From contig OY811977.1 in NCBI GenBank assembly GCA_963681505.1, positions 3,882,352 to 3,946,351 on the forward strand: a stretch of 64,000 bases of DNA. Direction: 5' to 3'. How positions within the stretch are numbered: position 1 is the stretch's first letter; the number at the start of each line of letters is the position of its first letter. Below, piece after piece: positions 1-11,700 of the stretch. The stretch is from Eunapius fragilis. Lineage: Eukaryota; Porifera; Demospongiae; Spongillida; Spongillidae. The position numbers were made by a program, and so were the translations under genes. Below the pieces are notes generated by a model that saw only the letters and a program-made list of their open reading frames with translations, was not told the DNA's origin and made no database searches.

Positions 1-374
1 CGTACCTCCGCTGTGACAAGTTGCTGTAAGAGCAGCAAACGGTATTAGGCCTTCAATGCTTCGGCCCAGGCAGATAAGGACTTATGCAACGTGGCATAAC
101 AGTCAAACTTCACTAGAATGCTGAAACGGCGGAATGCAAAAAACTTTGTTTTGCGTACCCCGCGGTGTACAAACGTGTACCGCGGAGCACACCCAGGACA
201 TTAGACATTAAAAGTTTGAATGAAACATTCTGCAAGGCCATTAGTTGCCGGGTGGTAAGGGCTTGATTTGGTGTGCTTAATATTGTTAGCCTTTATGAAC
301 CTTGTGAATCCCTCCGATACAAACTGTGGACCATTGTCACTTACAACTTGCTGCGAAATTCCCCATCGTGCAAA

Positions 375-3011
375 TCAATTCCGCAGTTGGTCTATTGTCT
401 GGGTAGTTGTTGTTCCCTCCATCCTCATTACTTCGGGCCACTTCGAATATGCGTCCACAGCCACCAAAAACATTCTGTTCTCGAAGGGTCCCGCAAAGTC
501 AATATGAACTCGCCGCCAAGGCCCTTCAGGGAACTCCCATGGATGTAATGGTGTAAGCTTTGGATTCCGTTTCATCAATAAGCAACCTTCACATGATCTG
601 GTGATTTCTTCAATGTCCTTGTCAATGCCTGGCCACCATATGTGACACCGAGCCAAACCTTTCATCTTGATGACCCCTATGTGTCCACCATGCAGTTCCT
701 CCAACACTTTCTCTTGCAATTTGTTTGGAACTACCACCCGCATCTCCCACATCAAACAGTCCTGCTCTATTGTCAGCTCATCCTTTCTGTCCATGTATGG
801 TTTCAGGTCTCTTCCAGTTTCAAGGGGCCATCCTTGCAACACAAACTGATACACTTTAGCCAAAGTAGGGTCTCTTTGAGTGTTTATTCTTATGTCTTCT
901 GCCGTCACAGGTAATGGTTCAATTTGCTGAATCGCTAACAGCTTCACTTCTTCTTCTTCTTTGTTGGACCCCAAGTCCTGACTGTTCGTAGGTAGGCGAG
1001 ACAATGCGTCTGCATTACCGTGAAGTGTTGTGTTCTGGTATACTATGTTGAAGCTGTATCCTGACAAGAATACCCCATATCTTTGGAGACGAGCTGCCGT
1101 AGTAGTGGAAACACCTTTCTCAGGATTAAAAATTGCTGTCAGTGGTTGGTGGTCTGTTATCAGTGTGAACCGTTTACCATAGAGGTATTGATGAAAATGC
1201 TTTATCCCCCATATTAAAGCTGTAGCTTCCTTGTCAATTTGGGCATACTTCTGTTCTGATGCTGTTAGGGTACGTGAGGCAAAGGCTATTGGCCGTTCGA
1301 CTCCTTTTGAAACAGTATGCGACAGTACCACCCCCAGACCATAGGGGGTTGCATCACATGCCAATGTGAGGGGTAATTCCGGGTTGAAGTGTGTCAATAC
1401 TTGTTCTGATGTGATCAATGCTTTCACTTCTTCAAATGCCTCTTGGCATTTTGTAGACCACTTCCATGTGGTGTGTTTCTGTAGCAGCGCATATAAGGGC
1501 GTCAGCCTGGTTGACAAGTTTGGGAGAAATCGATTATAATAGTTCACAAGCCCTAAAAAGGACCGTAATTCCGTAACTTTGCTTGGCCTCGGTGCTTCTC
1601 TCACTGCTTGGATCTTGTCCAGCGTCTTATGTAAGACTTCCTTGTCAATCTGATGACCACAAAAAGTGATACTTTCCTGGAAAAAGGCACACTTCTTTGG
1701 GTTTATGGTGAGATTGTTTTTGTCCAGACGTTCCAACACTTGATTAAGTATGTTGAAATGTTCATCTTCATCTCTCCCTGCAACTACTATGTCGTCCAAC
1801 AAACATTGGGACTTCGGTATCCCTTGTAGGATCTGATCCATAGTCCTTTGCCACATCGCAGGTGCAGACGCTATCCCAAAAGCTAACCTGTTATACTGGT
1901 ATAAGCCTTTCTGAGTATTGATGGTCAAAAGTTTCTTTGCCTCATCATCGAGCTCCATCTGGGAGTAGGCTTGTTTTAAGTCAATTTTACTAAACACCGT
2001 ACTGCCTCCCAAACTAGCAAAGATGTCTTCGATCTTAGGAAGGGGGTATTTGTCGATTTTTAGAGCAGGGTTCACTGTTGTTTTATAGTCCCCACACAGC
2101 CTGATCGCTCCATCAGGTTTTGGGACCACCACGATTGGGGTAGCCCACTCACTCCACTCTATGGGGGTTATAATCCCAGCTTTCTGTAGCCGTTCCAGTT
2201 CAGCTTCCACCTTCGCTCTTAAGGAGTAAGGAACCGGTCTAGCCTTGAGGAAGACTGGTGTACATCCTTCCCTTATGTTCAGTTTGGCTTTTGTACCCTT
2301 TAAAACTCCTAATTCTTCTCTTTGCAGGTTTGGGTACCTTTCCATCAGTAATTTCAACCTTGTTGCTCTCTGATTCCCTTCTTTGCACTGTACCGTTTTG
2401 ATCATTCCCCAATCCAGTGGGATAATTTCCAACCAATTCCGCCCTATCAATGGTGGTCCCTGTCCTTCCACCACCAATAGGGGTAATGTCCACTCTTTGC
2501 CTTCCTTCTTCACTCTGACTTGCAACTCCCCCTTGAGGCTTATTTGCTCCCCTGTATATGTCCTTAACCGTGCCTTTGTCTTCTTCATGGGGATATGTGA
2601 AAACCTCTGTTGGTAGGTATTGAGGGGTATTAAGGACACTGCTGTACCGGTATCTAGTTCCATCTTTACTATTTGCCCTTCCACTATGATATCTATGCAC
2701 ATGGGTTTTTTAGAACTCCATTTCTTCCCTATTGTGTTGACTTGACCCCAGTTCACTTGATTTTCTTCTCTCCTTTCCTGATCTTCCTCCTCCTCCTTTG
2801 CAATTTCTTTTACCTTGCTGGCCTTAGATTTACAAACCTTTTCTATATGTCCCCTTTTGTTGCAGCATCTGCACAACTCCTTTTTAAAGTAACATCTATC
2901 TGGCCCATGCCCGTTGCCTCCACAACGATAGCAGCTATTGGCTACTCGGTCAAAGGAACGTTTTGGGTTGTGCGCAGGAATCTTATGTACTTCCGATACT
3001 CCTTCATGCAA
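375..3011 (-). CDS. gypsy Pol segment (zinc knuckle, PR, RT, RNase H, integrase N-part)
   Basis: Open segment of 878 residues with the domain order of Ty3/gypsy Pol. Two CCHC-like knuckles lie near residues 27-62. An aspartic protease site (LDTGTAVSLI) lies near residue 120. Reverse transcriptase fills about 270-450, including the KIDLKQAYSQM and NPKKCAF blocks. RNase H (ACDATPYGLG, TDHQPLTAIF, NADALSR) follows at about 540-680. The integrase zinc domain (HGGHIG then CEGCLLMK) and the first core strand (HIDFAGPF) close the segment. In life this polyprotein copies element RNA into DNA and inserts it. Here it is a fossil part of a broken element. Confidence 0.88.
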   Translation of the reverse strand: MHEGVSEVHKIPAHNPKRSFDRVANSCYRCGGNGHGPDRCYFKKELCRCCNKRGHIEKVCKSKASKVKEIAKEEEEDQERREENQVNWGQVNTIGKKWSSKKPMCIDIIVEGQIVKMELDTGTAVSLIPLNTYQQRFSHIPMKKTKARLRTYTGEQISLKGELQVRVKKEGKEWTLPLLVVEGQGPPLIGRNWLEIIPLDWGMIKTVQCKEGNQRATRLKLLMERYPNLQREELGVLKGTKAKLNIREGCTPVFLKARPVPYSLRAKVEAELERLQKAGIITPIEWSEWATPIVVVPKPDGAIRLCGDYKTTVNPALKIDKYPLPKIEDIFASLGGSTVFSKIDLKQAYSQMELDDEAKKLLTINTQKGLYQYNRLAFGIASAPAMWQRTMDQILQGIPKSQCLLDDIVVAGRDEDEHFNILNQVLERLDKNNLTINPKKCAFFQESITFCGHQIDKEVLHKTLDKIQAVREAPRPSKVTELRSFLGLVNYYNRFLPNLSTRLTPLYALLQKHTTWKWSTKCQEAFEEVKALITSEQVLTHFNPELPLTLACDATPYGLGVVLSHTVSKGVERPIAFASRTLTASEQKYAQIDKEATALIWGIKHFHQYLYGKRFTLITDHQPLTAIFNPEKGVSTTTAARLQRYGVFLSGYSFNIVYQNTTLHGNADALSRLPTNSQDLGSNKEEEEVKLLAIQQIEPLPVTAEDIRINTQRDPTLAKVYQFVLQGWPLETGRDLKPYMDRKDELTIEQDCLMWEMRVVVPNKLQEKVLEELHGGHIGVIKMKGLARCHIWWPGIDKDIEEITRSCEGCLLMKRNPKLTPLHPWEFPEGPWRRVHIDFAGPFENRMFLVAVDAYSKWPEVMRMEGTTTTQTIDQLRN

Positions 3012-3202
3012 TTCAGCAGCCTCTCTTTTTGCTCTCTCTGCTACCTCCGCAATTTCTAAAGTCTTCGCAAAGGTGAGGTCGGACTTTGTTAACAGACGCT
3101 TTTGTACGCCTTCGTCCCTGATTCAGCATACTAATCTGTCACGTAACATATCTGCTAAACTGTCACCAAAAGCACAATGCTCGGCTAACTTTTGAAGGCT
3201 GG

Positions 3203-3517
3203 CTACATACGCTCTGATTCCTTCTGGTCCCTTTTGTTAAACCTAAACCTTTCCGCTATTACTATCGGTTTCGGGGCTAGGTGTTTCGTTAGGGTCTCGA
3301 CCATTGCCTCATAAGTTTTGTCTTTTGGTTTAGCTGGTGCTACTAAGGCGCGAAGTAACCCGAAAGTCTCTTTCCCAATGCACGACAAAAATGCATATTT
3401 CTTTTCCTCGTCCCCTACTTTATTCGCCTTAAAGTAGTGCTCTAACCTTTCGGTGTAGCTGCACCAATCTTCAGTTGCTCCGTCGAATTCTCCAATCTTT
3501 CCTATGGCCGTCGCCAT
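3203..3517 (-). CDS. gypsy Gag segment
   Basis: A 104-residue segment starting just inside the primer-binding-like site. It begins with a short leader, then WCSYTERLEHYFKANKV and a helical stretch typical of the retrotransposon Gag capsid region. Its position between the leader and the zinc-knuckle/protease segment is the usual gypsy order. It is part of the same broken element as the Pol segment to its left. Confidence 0.7.
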   Translation of the reverse strand: MATAIGKIGEFDGATEDWCSYTERLEHYFKANKVGDEEKKYAFLSCIGKETFGLLRALVAPAKPKDKTYEAMVETLTKHLAPKPIVIAERFRFNKRDQKESERM

Positions 3518-3530
3518 GTCTTCTCATAAT

Positions 3531-3548
3531 ATCCCACCCTCGTCGCCA
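3531..3548 (-). other. primer-binding-like site of the gypsy fossil
   Basis: On the minus strand this reads TGGCGACGAGGGTGGGAT, directly upstream of the Gag segment. This is where a Ty3/gypsy element holds the tRNA primer site. The LTR should lie at higher coordinates (about 3549-3890), but I could not fix its outer edge because the partner LTR is off the window. Confidence 0.5.
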
Positions 3549-3550
3549 CT

Positions 3551-3890
3551 ATAGAGTTCGCGGGCAACCGAATGTTCAGGTATTCTCAAGAATTACACAA
3601 AAACCATCCACACGCGATGAATCAATACAAATCATAGAACACACATGCGCATAGCCACACCCTAATAGATATACAGCATAATCACTACATCACAAGAGTA
3701 AGTACATTTACCTCTGCAGATATTTATGCAAAGACCAGCTTTAACCTCAAGAAGTTCGCAATGCACCCCGATGGATCCTATATACATATTAAGTGTGCAT
3801 ATGCAAGAAGAGATGCTATTTCCCTCTCTCGGGAACGAATTCTGTGTAGTGGTCAATAACTAGTCGTCGTGTATATTATACCCGAATTTT
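3551..3890. repeat. probable LTR of the gypsy fossil, edges unresolved
   Basis: This gene-free stretch lies just outside the primer-binding-like site, where the 5' LTR of the minus-strand element should be. No second copy is present in the window, so identity and ends are inferred from position only. Confidence 0.3.
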
Positions 3891-3899
3891 TCCGGCTTA

Positions 3900-4970
3900 T
3901 GGCTTTGGTTGGACTTCCTGCTGGGTTGATCTGCCAGGTTTCTAAAGTCAACTTGAAGTAGTTCTGGTTTGTCAATACCCTAGGAGGTTCTACAGCAGAT
4001 TTGTCTTCGGTTACTACCTGCTTGCTGTCAACCGGGTTTCTAAATACTTATACTTCAAGTGGTTCTAGTTTGTCAATGCCCTGGAGGTTCTGTAATATTT
4101 GCTTCTTCTTGTGTAATTAGTGAGGGGAGACACCTATTTCTCACTTTCAGTTGGGTATTGGCTTCCTTCAATGGCATAGTTTCCCAATCCTCGTCATGCT
4201 GGACCGTGATTACCGCTTAAGGTCATGGCTTCCAGTAGAATTACACACGGCTTCAATCTATCAAAATGAACCACAGTATGCCTTCTACAAGAGTCCATGT
4301 ATTGAAGCAAGAGCAAAGCATCATTATTTGTATTAATGTCCTCTATTGGTGCAGCTTTGGTGATTTTCCCGAGGAACTGCTGGACAATGAAGCTGTACCA
4401 GATCATCCACCATGGACAGCCTACCGTTTGTAGCTCAATCATAAACATGTAGAACTTGTACGATGTTGTCTTTCTCGAACCCGTTGGTAGGCACTCTCCA
4501 AATGCAGCCTCATATCCAAGGCATACTTGTTGATCTATATGGGATTGGAAGAAGGGGCAAAACCATATTTGAACTCAGCAGGGAGACGTGCCTCACGACC
4601 TAACATTAAATAAGAGGTTGTGCATCTTTCACACTAATGCGGTAGGCCAGCTGTTCATTCTCTGACGCCGCTAGGCAGAGGTGAGCAAGCAGTGTACGAT
4701 TAAATCTTTCCACTAACTCGTTTAGGATGGTAAGGCGTAATACTAGTTTTAGTACACATATGCCTAGTAATTGGCATATATGTACTTCCTTTAACAAGGT
4801 AGATTCAAATTTTCTGGAGGTTACATCAATTACTTCCCTCAAAGCAGATGTGAACTCCGGGCCTGTATTGAGTAGTGGAGTGTGGTTACCTCTCTATGAC
4901 CAACGTTTGCCACGCCCATTTCCATTTTCACTATCTAATTCTAACACTCCCATAGTAGACTGCATGTAGT
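3900..4970 (-). mobile_element. old Ty3/gypsy remnant (integrase C-terminal part)
   Basis: Minus-strand fragments keep two hallmarks of gypsy integrase: LVERFNRTLLA around 4680-4720, and HFDRLKPC around 4220-4270. The second is the tail usually followed by a chromodomain-like end. A short duplicated segment (about 3945-3990 and 4045-4090) lies beyond it. The piece is heavily decayed, with many breaks, and is clearly older than the neighbouring element at 1-3550. Confidence 0.6.
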
Positions 4971-4997
4971 ATTAACTCAAGTGAACAATATGTTTAG

Positions 4998-5278
4998 ACA
5001 AGTAATAAAAACATTCTCCATACGAGAAGGTTGGTGGTATATAGGAATCAAAGGTGATGGTGGTGTAAAAAGCAAGGGAACAAGGTTTCTGATTGAAAAG
5101 GAAAAATGAAATAGACCTATATTGGCAACATTTTGTCATTTAAATGTGCATGCTAATATAAGTATTTCATTTTTCCTTTTCAATCAGAAACCTTGTTCCC
5201 TTGCTTTTTACACCAACATCACCTTTCATTCCTATATACTACCAACCTTCTCGTATAGAGAATGTTTTTATTACTTGT
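4998..5278. mobile_element. palindromic MITE (copy 1 of a family)
   Basis: A 281-bp near-perfect inverted repeat. The left arm starts ACAAGTAATAAAAACATTCTC and the right arm is its reverse complement ending at 5278. The arms include the stretch around GTGTAAAAAGCAAGGGAACA. A spacer of roughly 30-40 bp separates them. It has no coding capacity, which is the structure of a foldback MITE. Related copies occur at 36157-36619 and, more decayed, at about 32005-32800. Confidence 0.8.
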
Positions 5279-6440
5279 TTCCTAAATTTTTCTTGTGGAT
5301 TTGGTGTTGTGTTTAGTTCCTGAAATGTATAGAATCAGGTAGCAAAAACGTCAACTTGCGAATCATTTTAGAATCTGCAATTTTGTTGAGGTGTACCATT
5401 AAAATATTACACTAGTCCCCAGACTACCTCCATTGAGGATCAAGGTTAAAAGCATTGGCAAAAGTGAAGCCATATAATACATACCCAAAGTAAACTGATC
5501 TCACGCTATTATCAGATAAACCATGCACCGCAATACATGACCAAATTGACATAAACAACTTTGGCTTTATACACACATTTCAAACAGCACATATTACTAT
5601 AAAGCGGAGAGAGACGCAGTATCTACCGCTGAAACTACTGCAGAAACTATTCCTTCCATTTTAGCAATATACTATACATGCTCATCCCATCCAACATTTA
5701 TCGATGCTGGAACATACCTTTGGGTGGTCATTTTGTTGGTCCTTTCGGTACTGCGCTTGACATGCACTCATTTGGCAGATCTGGCAGCATCTGGATCTTT
5801 GAAATTCCACTTTTAGATGCTTGAGTGGAATCAGAATTGGCCTTGGATTGCATGGTAAATTAAGCCATCAAATTTGATATTGATTGGTTATTTTATAAGT
5901 GTGTCATGTACATTGTGATAGCTGATATAATGTGCTATTTTTAGATCAACACCAAATAAGGAACTACTCGCTTTAGTTAATTGCCTGATATTTAGGTGTC
6001 TAAAAGACCCCTGAAGATAACCAGCGGACACATCCTGAAGCGATTGGTACACTTGACGTGCTTTACAAATGTTCCTGTTATGAGATATGCTATCCCAAAG
6101 GAAGAAGAAGTCGACGACGACGAAGGAGAAATTTTAGGTGGGACTGGGTACGGATGATGGGGACGAGTATTTCTGTTCTCTAAAATTACACCGTCTTGTG
6201 GCACAGATACAATACAGAACTGTTCTCCTTTTTGATGTTGCTCGATTGCCACTAAGAGCGAAGTGACCCGACTCTTGGCTGTCCCGCTAGACGTGAGTGA
6301 CGTTTTTATAATACCTTTCATGATACTGCAGGATTCCTATATGGAACCTACTCGTGTAGGTTCCGATAAAATCATTTTTTTTTCGGGTGAGGTCTGAAGC
6401 TTGTCTTGGTCTTTTTCTACCTCTTCCATCCTGAAATTGC
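5279..6440. other. gene-free stretch, no supported feature
   Basis: AT-rich sequence with only short open frames. The one thing I note is a segment at about 6252-6305 that recurs in inverted orientation at 37692-37744. Confidence 0.4.
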
Positions 6441-6449
6441 CGACATCCA

Positions 6450-7350
6450 CTGGTTCTGCCAAAACACTTTGCACTATTTACGTTCTACACACATTTCTCG
6501 TGGATAGAGAAGTTGGTATGGCTACCTCAAAGTTAAAGGGTCCCTTGCAGATGGCAAAAGAGCATCTGCTCTTGTAACTCCATCCTGTCTGGATGTCAGC
6601 TTCTCTACTATACCACCATTCTAAAGATCTCGGCCATGTTCAGCGTTCTTTACTAGAAACAACATCACCCAACTCCATGATGGCCTGATCCTTAGCATTG
6701 TTTTGCATATCTTTCAATTCATTCAAATACTTGTTCAACCATTGTTTCCAGAAGTAATCAATCACTACCTTCATTTGTAGAAGGATCGCCGTTGTAGTAG
6801 ATGTGATGTGAAAGTTTGGATCACTGTTGTCATGTAGGCTTAGCAACTTATAACCAATCAATAAGTGTCATTTAGCAATTGTCTCACACAACGTGTCCAT
6901 ACATGAATACAGTGTAGGTACCTGTACAGTTGTATTGACATAATCTTGACTTAAGATTGTGCTTTCACAGTTAGCAGCTCATCTTATAAGACTGGCTCCA
7001 TTTTCACTAAGTGAATCATATTGTCTAGCATCCTGCCTCACTAGGGGACCTTACCAAGTACATGTAGTTCCAGATCAAATGAGTGTTGTAGAAATACCTC
7101 CTAGTTTCAGGTGACTCCAATAGCTTGGAGACGAGATGGATGACTGTCTGATCTAAACTTATTGTCATTGAATGAATACTCTTGATAGTACTCCATGGTG
7201 TGCTGTGAGTGTTTTGAGGGATGTGGTATATCTGCATTCGTCAGTCTCACTTCACATCTCCACAAACCAGACTAATCCATAATCAATTGCTGCTTCCATG
7301 TGTTGAACTGTACATTGCGTTCATGTCTGTGTTGAACTATCTTTATCTGT
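6450..7350 (-). mobile_element. BEL/Pao LTR retrotransposon remnant
   Basis: Two minus-strand pieces resemble conserved parts of BEL/Pao Pol. Around 7240-7290 the reading RCEVRLTNADIPHPSKH looks like the region ahead of the Pao integrase. Around 6640-6770 the reading FWKQWLNKYLNEL followed by LGDVV looks like the C-terminal DUF5641 region of Pao polyproteins. The element is ancient and broken in several places. No LTRs were recognised. The family call rests on motif resemblance by eye. Confidence 0.5.
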
Positions 7351-8171
7351 CTAGAATCTGTACTCGTGATGGTATGTTCAGTGTCTCCCTTAGAAAATCT
7401 AGCCAACACAATCTTCACAACATGGTTCTCAACAATTGTTTCAGTGTGCTAAAGTTCTTTCATTCAGTAGCCTGCACCATGTTCTATAGCAGATTGTGAG
7501 CTGACTCATCAGTTGGAGGCTTCCAGTCTTGCATTCTTCTGGAACTGAGTTTTCATAAGCAGATTGCAGAACAGTGGAACCACCAGAAGTTGCAGTTACA
7601 TTCAGGACTATAATCTGAAAGAGCAGCTTGGGTTTTCATCATCATTGTATCTGTCATGTCACGTCTAGGAGAAATTTTTTTTGCAATATCGCCTCCCCAG
7701 GTTGCATCTACGATTTCATCATCAATCACTGTGAAGATTGCAAGTTTGCCTTTGAGGGATGTCAAGCATTGGGTAAGTTTTGTGGCATTTCCTTCCCCAT
7801 CTGCGCTTGGGTGACAATGCTTTTAACATCACCGATAAATCCAGACCTCTAGCCTATCGTACTCATCTCTTTTAATACCATTTTCTGTCTATGATTTTAG
7901 TTCAGTCTCGATGGACCATGGATCTTAGGCCATACATGTACATACACTTATCCAAAATTACACAATCAAATTGACTAATTCTAATATGCCCCACCAAAAC
8001 ATTCGCTGGGAATAAAGGGATAAGCCGCATTCCAATGGCATGCTGTAACTAGGGTCCAACGAATGAGGCCAAAACCTAATGTACATATTTGCACACAAAG
8101 TGCACAAAATGAAACACACTAATGTACATGGCCCAATAATGTTTAATTTGAAATTTTCACTTACTCCACAG
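7351..8171. other. gene-free stretch ahead of the transporter exons
   Basis: Only short, unconvincing open frames. It could hold further decayed BEL/Pao sequence or intron of the transporter gene, but I see nothing firm. Confidence 0.3.
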
Positions 8172-8265
8172 AGAAGATTTGGAACACATCCATTTTTTTG
8201 TTTAGGTCTTTGTGCCTTGATGATTACACTTTGTTTATACATTGGAGCTACATATTACCCTCCAT
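8172..8265 (+). CDS. candidate upstream exon of the MFS transporter
   Basis: Follows a plausible acceptor (ACTCCACAG) and reads RRFGTHPFFCLGLCALMITL, then IGATYYPP and a stop. The hydrophobic run and the preceding basic/Pro pattern resemble the TM6 region of ZIFL-like MFS proteins. I found no good donor before the stop that fits the phase of the exon at 8385. This may be a decayed exon or chance resemblance. Confidence 0.25.
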
Positions 8266-8384
8266 AAATGATAAGCTTGGAGGATGTACGCATAATAATG
8301 AACTGTACCATTTGTACCTAGTAATTGGTACATTCAGAGGCTTTATTTATAATCTTTTTATTTCTACTTACTTTTTATCTACAG

Positions 8385-8759
8385 AAACAAACATGTAGAG
8401 GGATATACATTTAATTCTCAAGTTGCACATGATGTTTACACATCAACTGCTGATTCTATCTTGCCTGTAAGGACTGCGTACAATGATGACACAGTGTACA
8501 CCACAGAAAATGAAGATACTGAAATCGTTTCTGCTACTCAAAATGATATTGCTGACAATAATGAGCATGACCTTACCCAGTCATCAGAAACTATTAATAA
8601 TATCACTTCTATTTCTTCGAACAATGAAATTAATGATAATCTGCTTGAACATTCATCAAACTCTGTAATCGGACGACACAGGCTAATGATGGACAGATGG
8701 ACTATAGTTGTAAATCATGGTTCAAAGAAATTGATGAAGGATTTGAAGTACATTTTATG
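8385..8759 (+). CDS. MFS transporter exon: central cytoplasmic loop
   Basis: Acceptor TATCTACAG at 8384; donor G|GTTAGT after 8759. The frame gives about 124 residues rich in Asn, Asp, Glu, Ser and Thr, ending in KKLMKDLKYIL. This fits the hydrophilic loop between TM6 and TM7. The exon starts with one and ends with two spare bases, which fits the next exon. Confidence 0.6.
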
Positions 8760-11700
8760 GTTAGTGCAGAAAATCCTATTACGTGATTTCCCATGATGGG
8801 GTGATGCATATTGGATTATGTTACACATTCTGCAGTAATACATGTATGAGCTACTTAATAGGTGTCCGACAATCAAATAAAACTAACAAGCTTGCTAACA
8901 ATTCAATTGTTAATTAAATAGGAAGAAATTATGACATCAAAAATTATTTACCGTATTATGTTGTTTTATGTTGCACTGAGGAGTATTATTTCGTATCTCA
9001 TGATGATCTGTTAAGAAATCTGATGACATATCTGATAGAATTTTAATTGAATTTCATTAATTATTGTTGGTTATTGAATGTGGTCAAGTGAATGGTCCCT
9101 AATAATACGCCTCTCTCAACAGCAATAAGCCAACAATGTTGGCAACACTTTCACACTGCATACTGGCTGGTGGCGATGTAGGGCTTGACACCCTTTATGC
9201 TCTATGGAGTGCTACTGCTGTGAATATGGGTGTGTAATTTGCACTCATTAGTCTAAGCAAATTGTTATTAACAGATGCATTTACAATGGCAGATACATGT
9301 ACCACACACGCATTCTAATCAGTGAAAATATACAGTACATTTTTGCACATGTGTTTAATTACCACTATATTGGACAGATTACGTAAAAAATTTTATATCA
9401 CTATATATGGAACATTCTGTGAGAAAATGGGCATTGTGGATTTTATAGCTTTAGTAGTTTGTTAATTCAAACGCAGAGCATTTATATATATACCAAGTAA
9501 AATTCTTGCATGAATAGTTGTGCTAAAGTGCATGCATATTTTCACCCTCGATTTGCACCAATGGTTTACACACCGACCTTTACTTTTGATGGGACGTGGT
9601 TTGCCTAATTCATTGCCGGAAATCAAATGCATGCACTTCACACAGCTATACATTCCCTATCGATTGATGAATGAACAGATAAATCAAAAGCCATGAGATT
9701 CTTATACTTACATACTGATTTTGAAGCAATTTGAACTCCTCTGCAAAAAAAGGACGTTGAAGTCTCCAACACCTATGGGATATGCACCATTCGAAAAGGA
9801 CCTAAATGTGCCATACAGAAATGGTGTGGTAGGATGGGATGAAAATAATATGTCAATAGCTTTAGTAGTTTGGTAGTAGCGATTCAAATGGAGAGCATTT
9901 TAATAACTTGTGGCAAGGCCATCTTTTCCCGTGAACTGTTCCCGTCACATTTATTTTGTACTGTGGTGATGTTGTAGAAAAAATGTGCAGCATGCATAAT
10001 AGTGATGGTGTCAACAAATCAACATTGAGATGTTATCGGCAGAGATATCACAGAATATATTTAAGTAGTTGATGCAAGATTGGCTAACTTTATAAATGGG
10101 TAAATAGTGCAGTAAAAGTATTTCAAGGTGATTGCTAAACATGAATGCCTGAGTTCCAAATGTACGGAAAGTGTTGTACCAGTTTGGTATTTAATTACAG
10201 GTGGTGTGGGCTTCACTGTTAAAGAAATTGGCTTATCATCATCAATAAGTGCAGCACTCCTCACACCTTTTTCTCTAATTGCCTATCCACTGGTAAGCAT
10301 ATGTTGTGTATTTACTGATTCATCCACATCATTTTGCAACATACATCTATACATTTGGCTTGTGTTCAGCGGGATGTATTTGCAATACTAGAGGCCTGTT
10401 GCAGTTCTGCATACATTTTCATATGAGTATATCACCATTAATATTATTTTAAGGCGCATACAATGACATTTTCTTTTTCATGTTCATAGTTGTAATAATA
10501 TGCATGCAACATGCAGAGAGAAAAATGTGTGAACTTGAAAAAAGTAAGCCTGTCGCTGTCTGCGCATCATAGAAAAAGAATCAAAATTTGAAAGAGCCCA
10601 CTTTTTTTCTTATCAAACACAGCCTAGCCAGATGCTTAAGAAATGAACCCTGACGGATAGACTATCTACACATTTATAATTAGGTGCTGGGGCAAATATC
10701 TTTTAGCGTTAGAACTGGCACGTGATTTTGACTCTGGAGGCATTTCTATTACTAGTGGAGTCCCTTAAGTAAAAAATCGTTACACGGTGGATAAAAGCAT
10801 GAAAATTTAGAAATACATCTATTATAATGTGTAGAATCATTCTAGAAGGGGTGCCATTGACAATTTCTTATCTGAGTCGACATACACAGCAGGATTGATA
10901 ACGAGCGGGAGAAGCCATATATATCCGCAGCTTCGCGACGCTCCATAGCACCCGCATCGCTCCACAGCACCGAACAACCGAGATACAAGTAAGAAATGAC
11001 AGATCAGTGTGAACTCTTTGTTAAATTTTAGCTGAAATGAACGTATTTCAGTGAATCAAGTACATGTAGCCTCCTTCCCAAAAATTGAGAGAGGGACAGT
11101 GTAAGTGAATCAAGTATGCTGCATGAGTATACAAGTATATTCGTACATGCATGCATCATTGTGCATTTATTTCTATTCCTCTGGATCACATGAGCCGGTA
11201 CAGCTACACAATGCAGTGCACAAAAGACCGGCATTATGACATCGACACTTTCTTGAGCAGAGAGGCAGTGCTTTGCAGCCACACTTCAATAGTTCTCTGC
11301 ATGCTTGAGCAGCTTCAGGTAGAAGTGTCCAATGAGGTATCCATGTACTACTGCTCCTTGTCCAGCCAAATCCTTCTGGTGATGGTGCAGATTGCTGTGA
11401 TGTGAGGCTTTTCGCCCAGATACTTGTTTGGTACACTGCTCGATTACAATGCTCAAGGAGTGCAGCCTAGAAAAAGAAAGTAAAGTATAATGGCTGACAC
11501 ATTTTGTAATTATAAGATACTATATACCTGTGTAGGGGGCATGTTTTCCAATGCCTTGTCCTGCTCAAATGTGATGCTTTCAAAAATGAGTCAGCAGTTC
11601 CTGGATTTGCCACTGCTGCTTCACACAAAGCATTTGTCCAGCCAGAGTCCTCCAGAAGTTCTCCAATTGTGTTCCACAAGGTCATTTCAATGTGCAGACC

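Larger units (their letters stand above)
1..3550 (-). mobile_element. Ty3/gypsy LTR retrotransposon, partial fossil
   Basis: Minus-strand Ty3/gypsy element that runs off the left edge. Reading from right to left, the parts recognised are a primer-binding-like site, a Gag segment, CCHC zinc knuckles, an aspartic protease, reverse transcriptase, RNase H, the HHCC zinc domain of integrase and the start of the integrase core. The element is broken, with a few breaks (about two or three). The long readable Pol segment suggests moderate age. The far LTR is outside the window, so the element cannot be dated from its ends. Confidence 0.9.

Noticed and set aside
375-914. Plus-strand frames over the gypsy fossil
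   Set aside because: Antisense shadows of the Pol segment.
5992-6321. 109-codon minus-strand frame
   Set aside because: Low-complexity Ser stretch and no motif; it overlaps the short segment shared with 37692-37744, not a gene.
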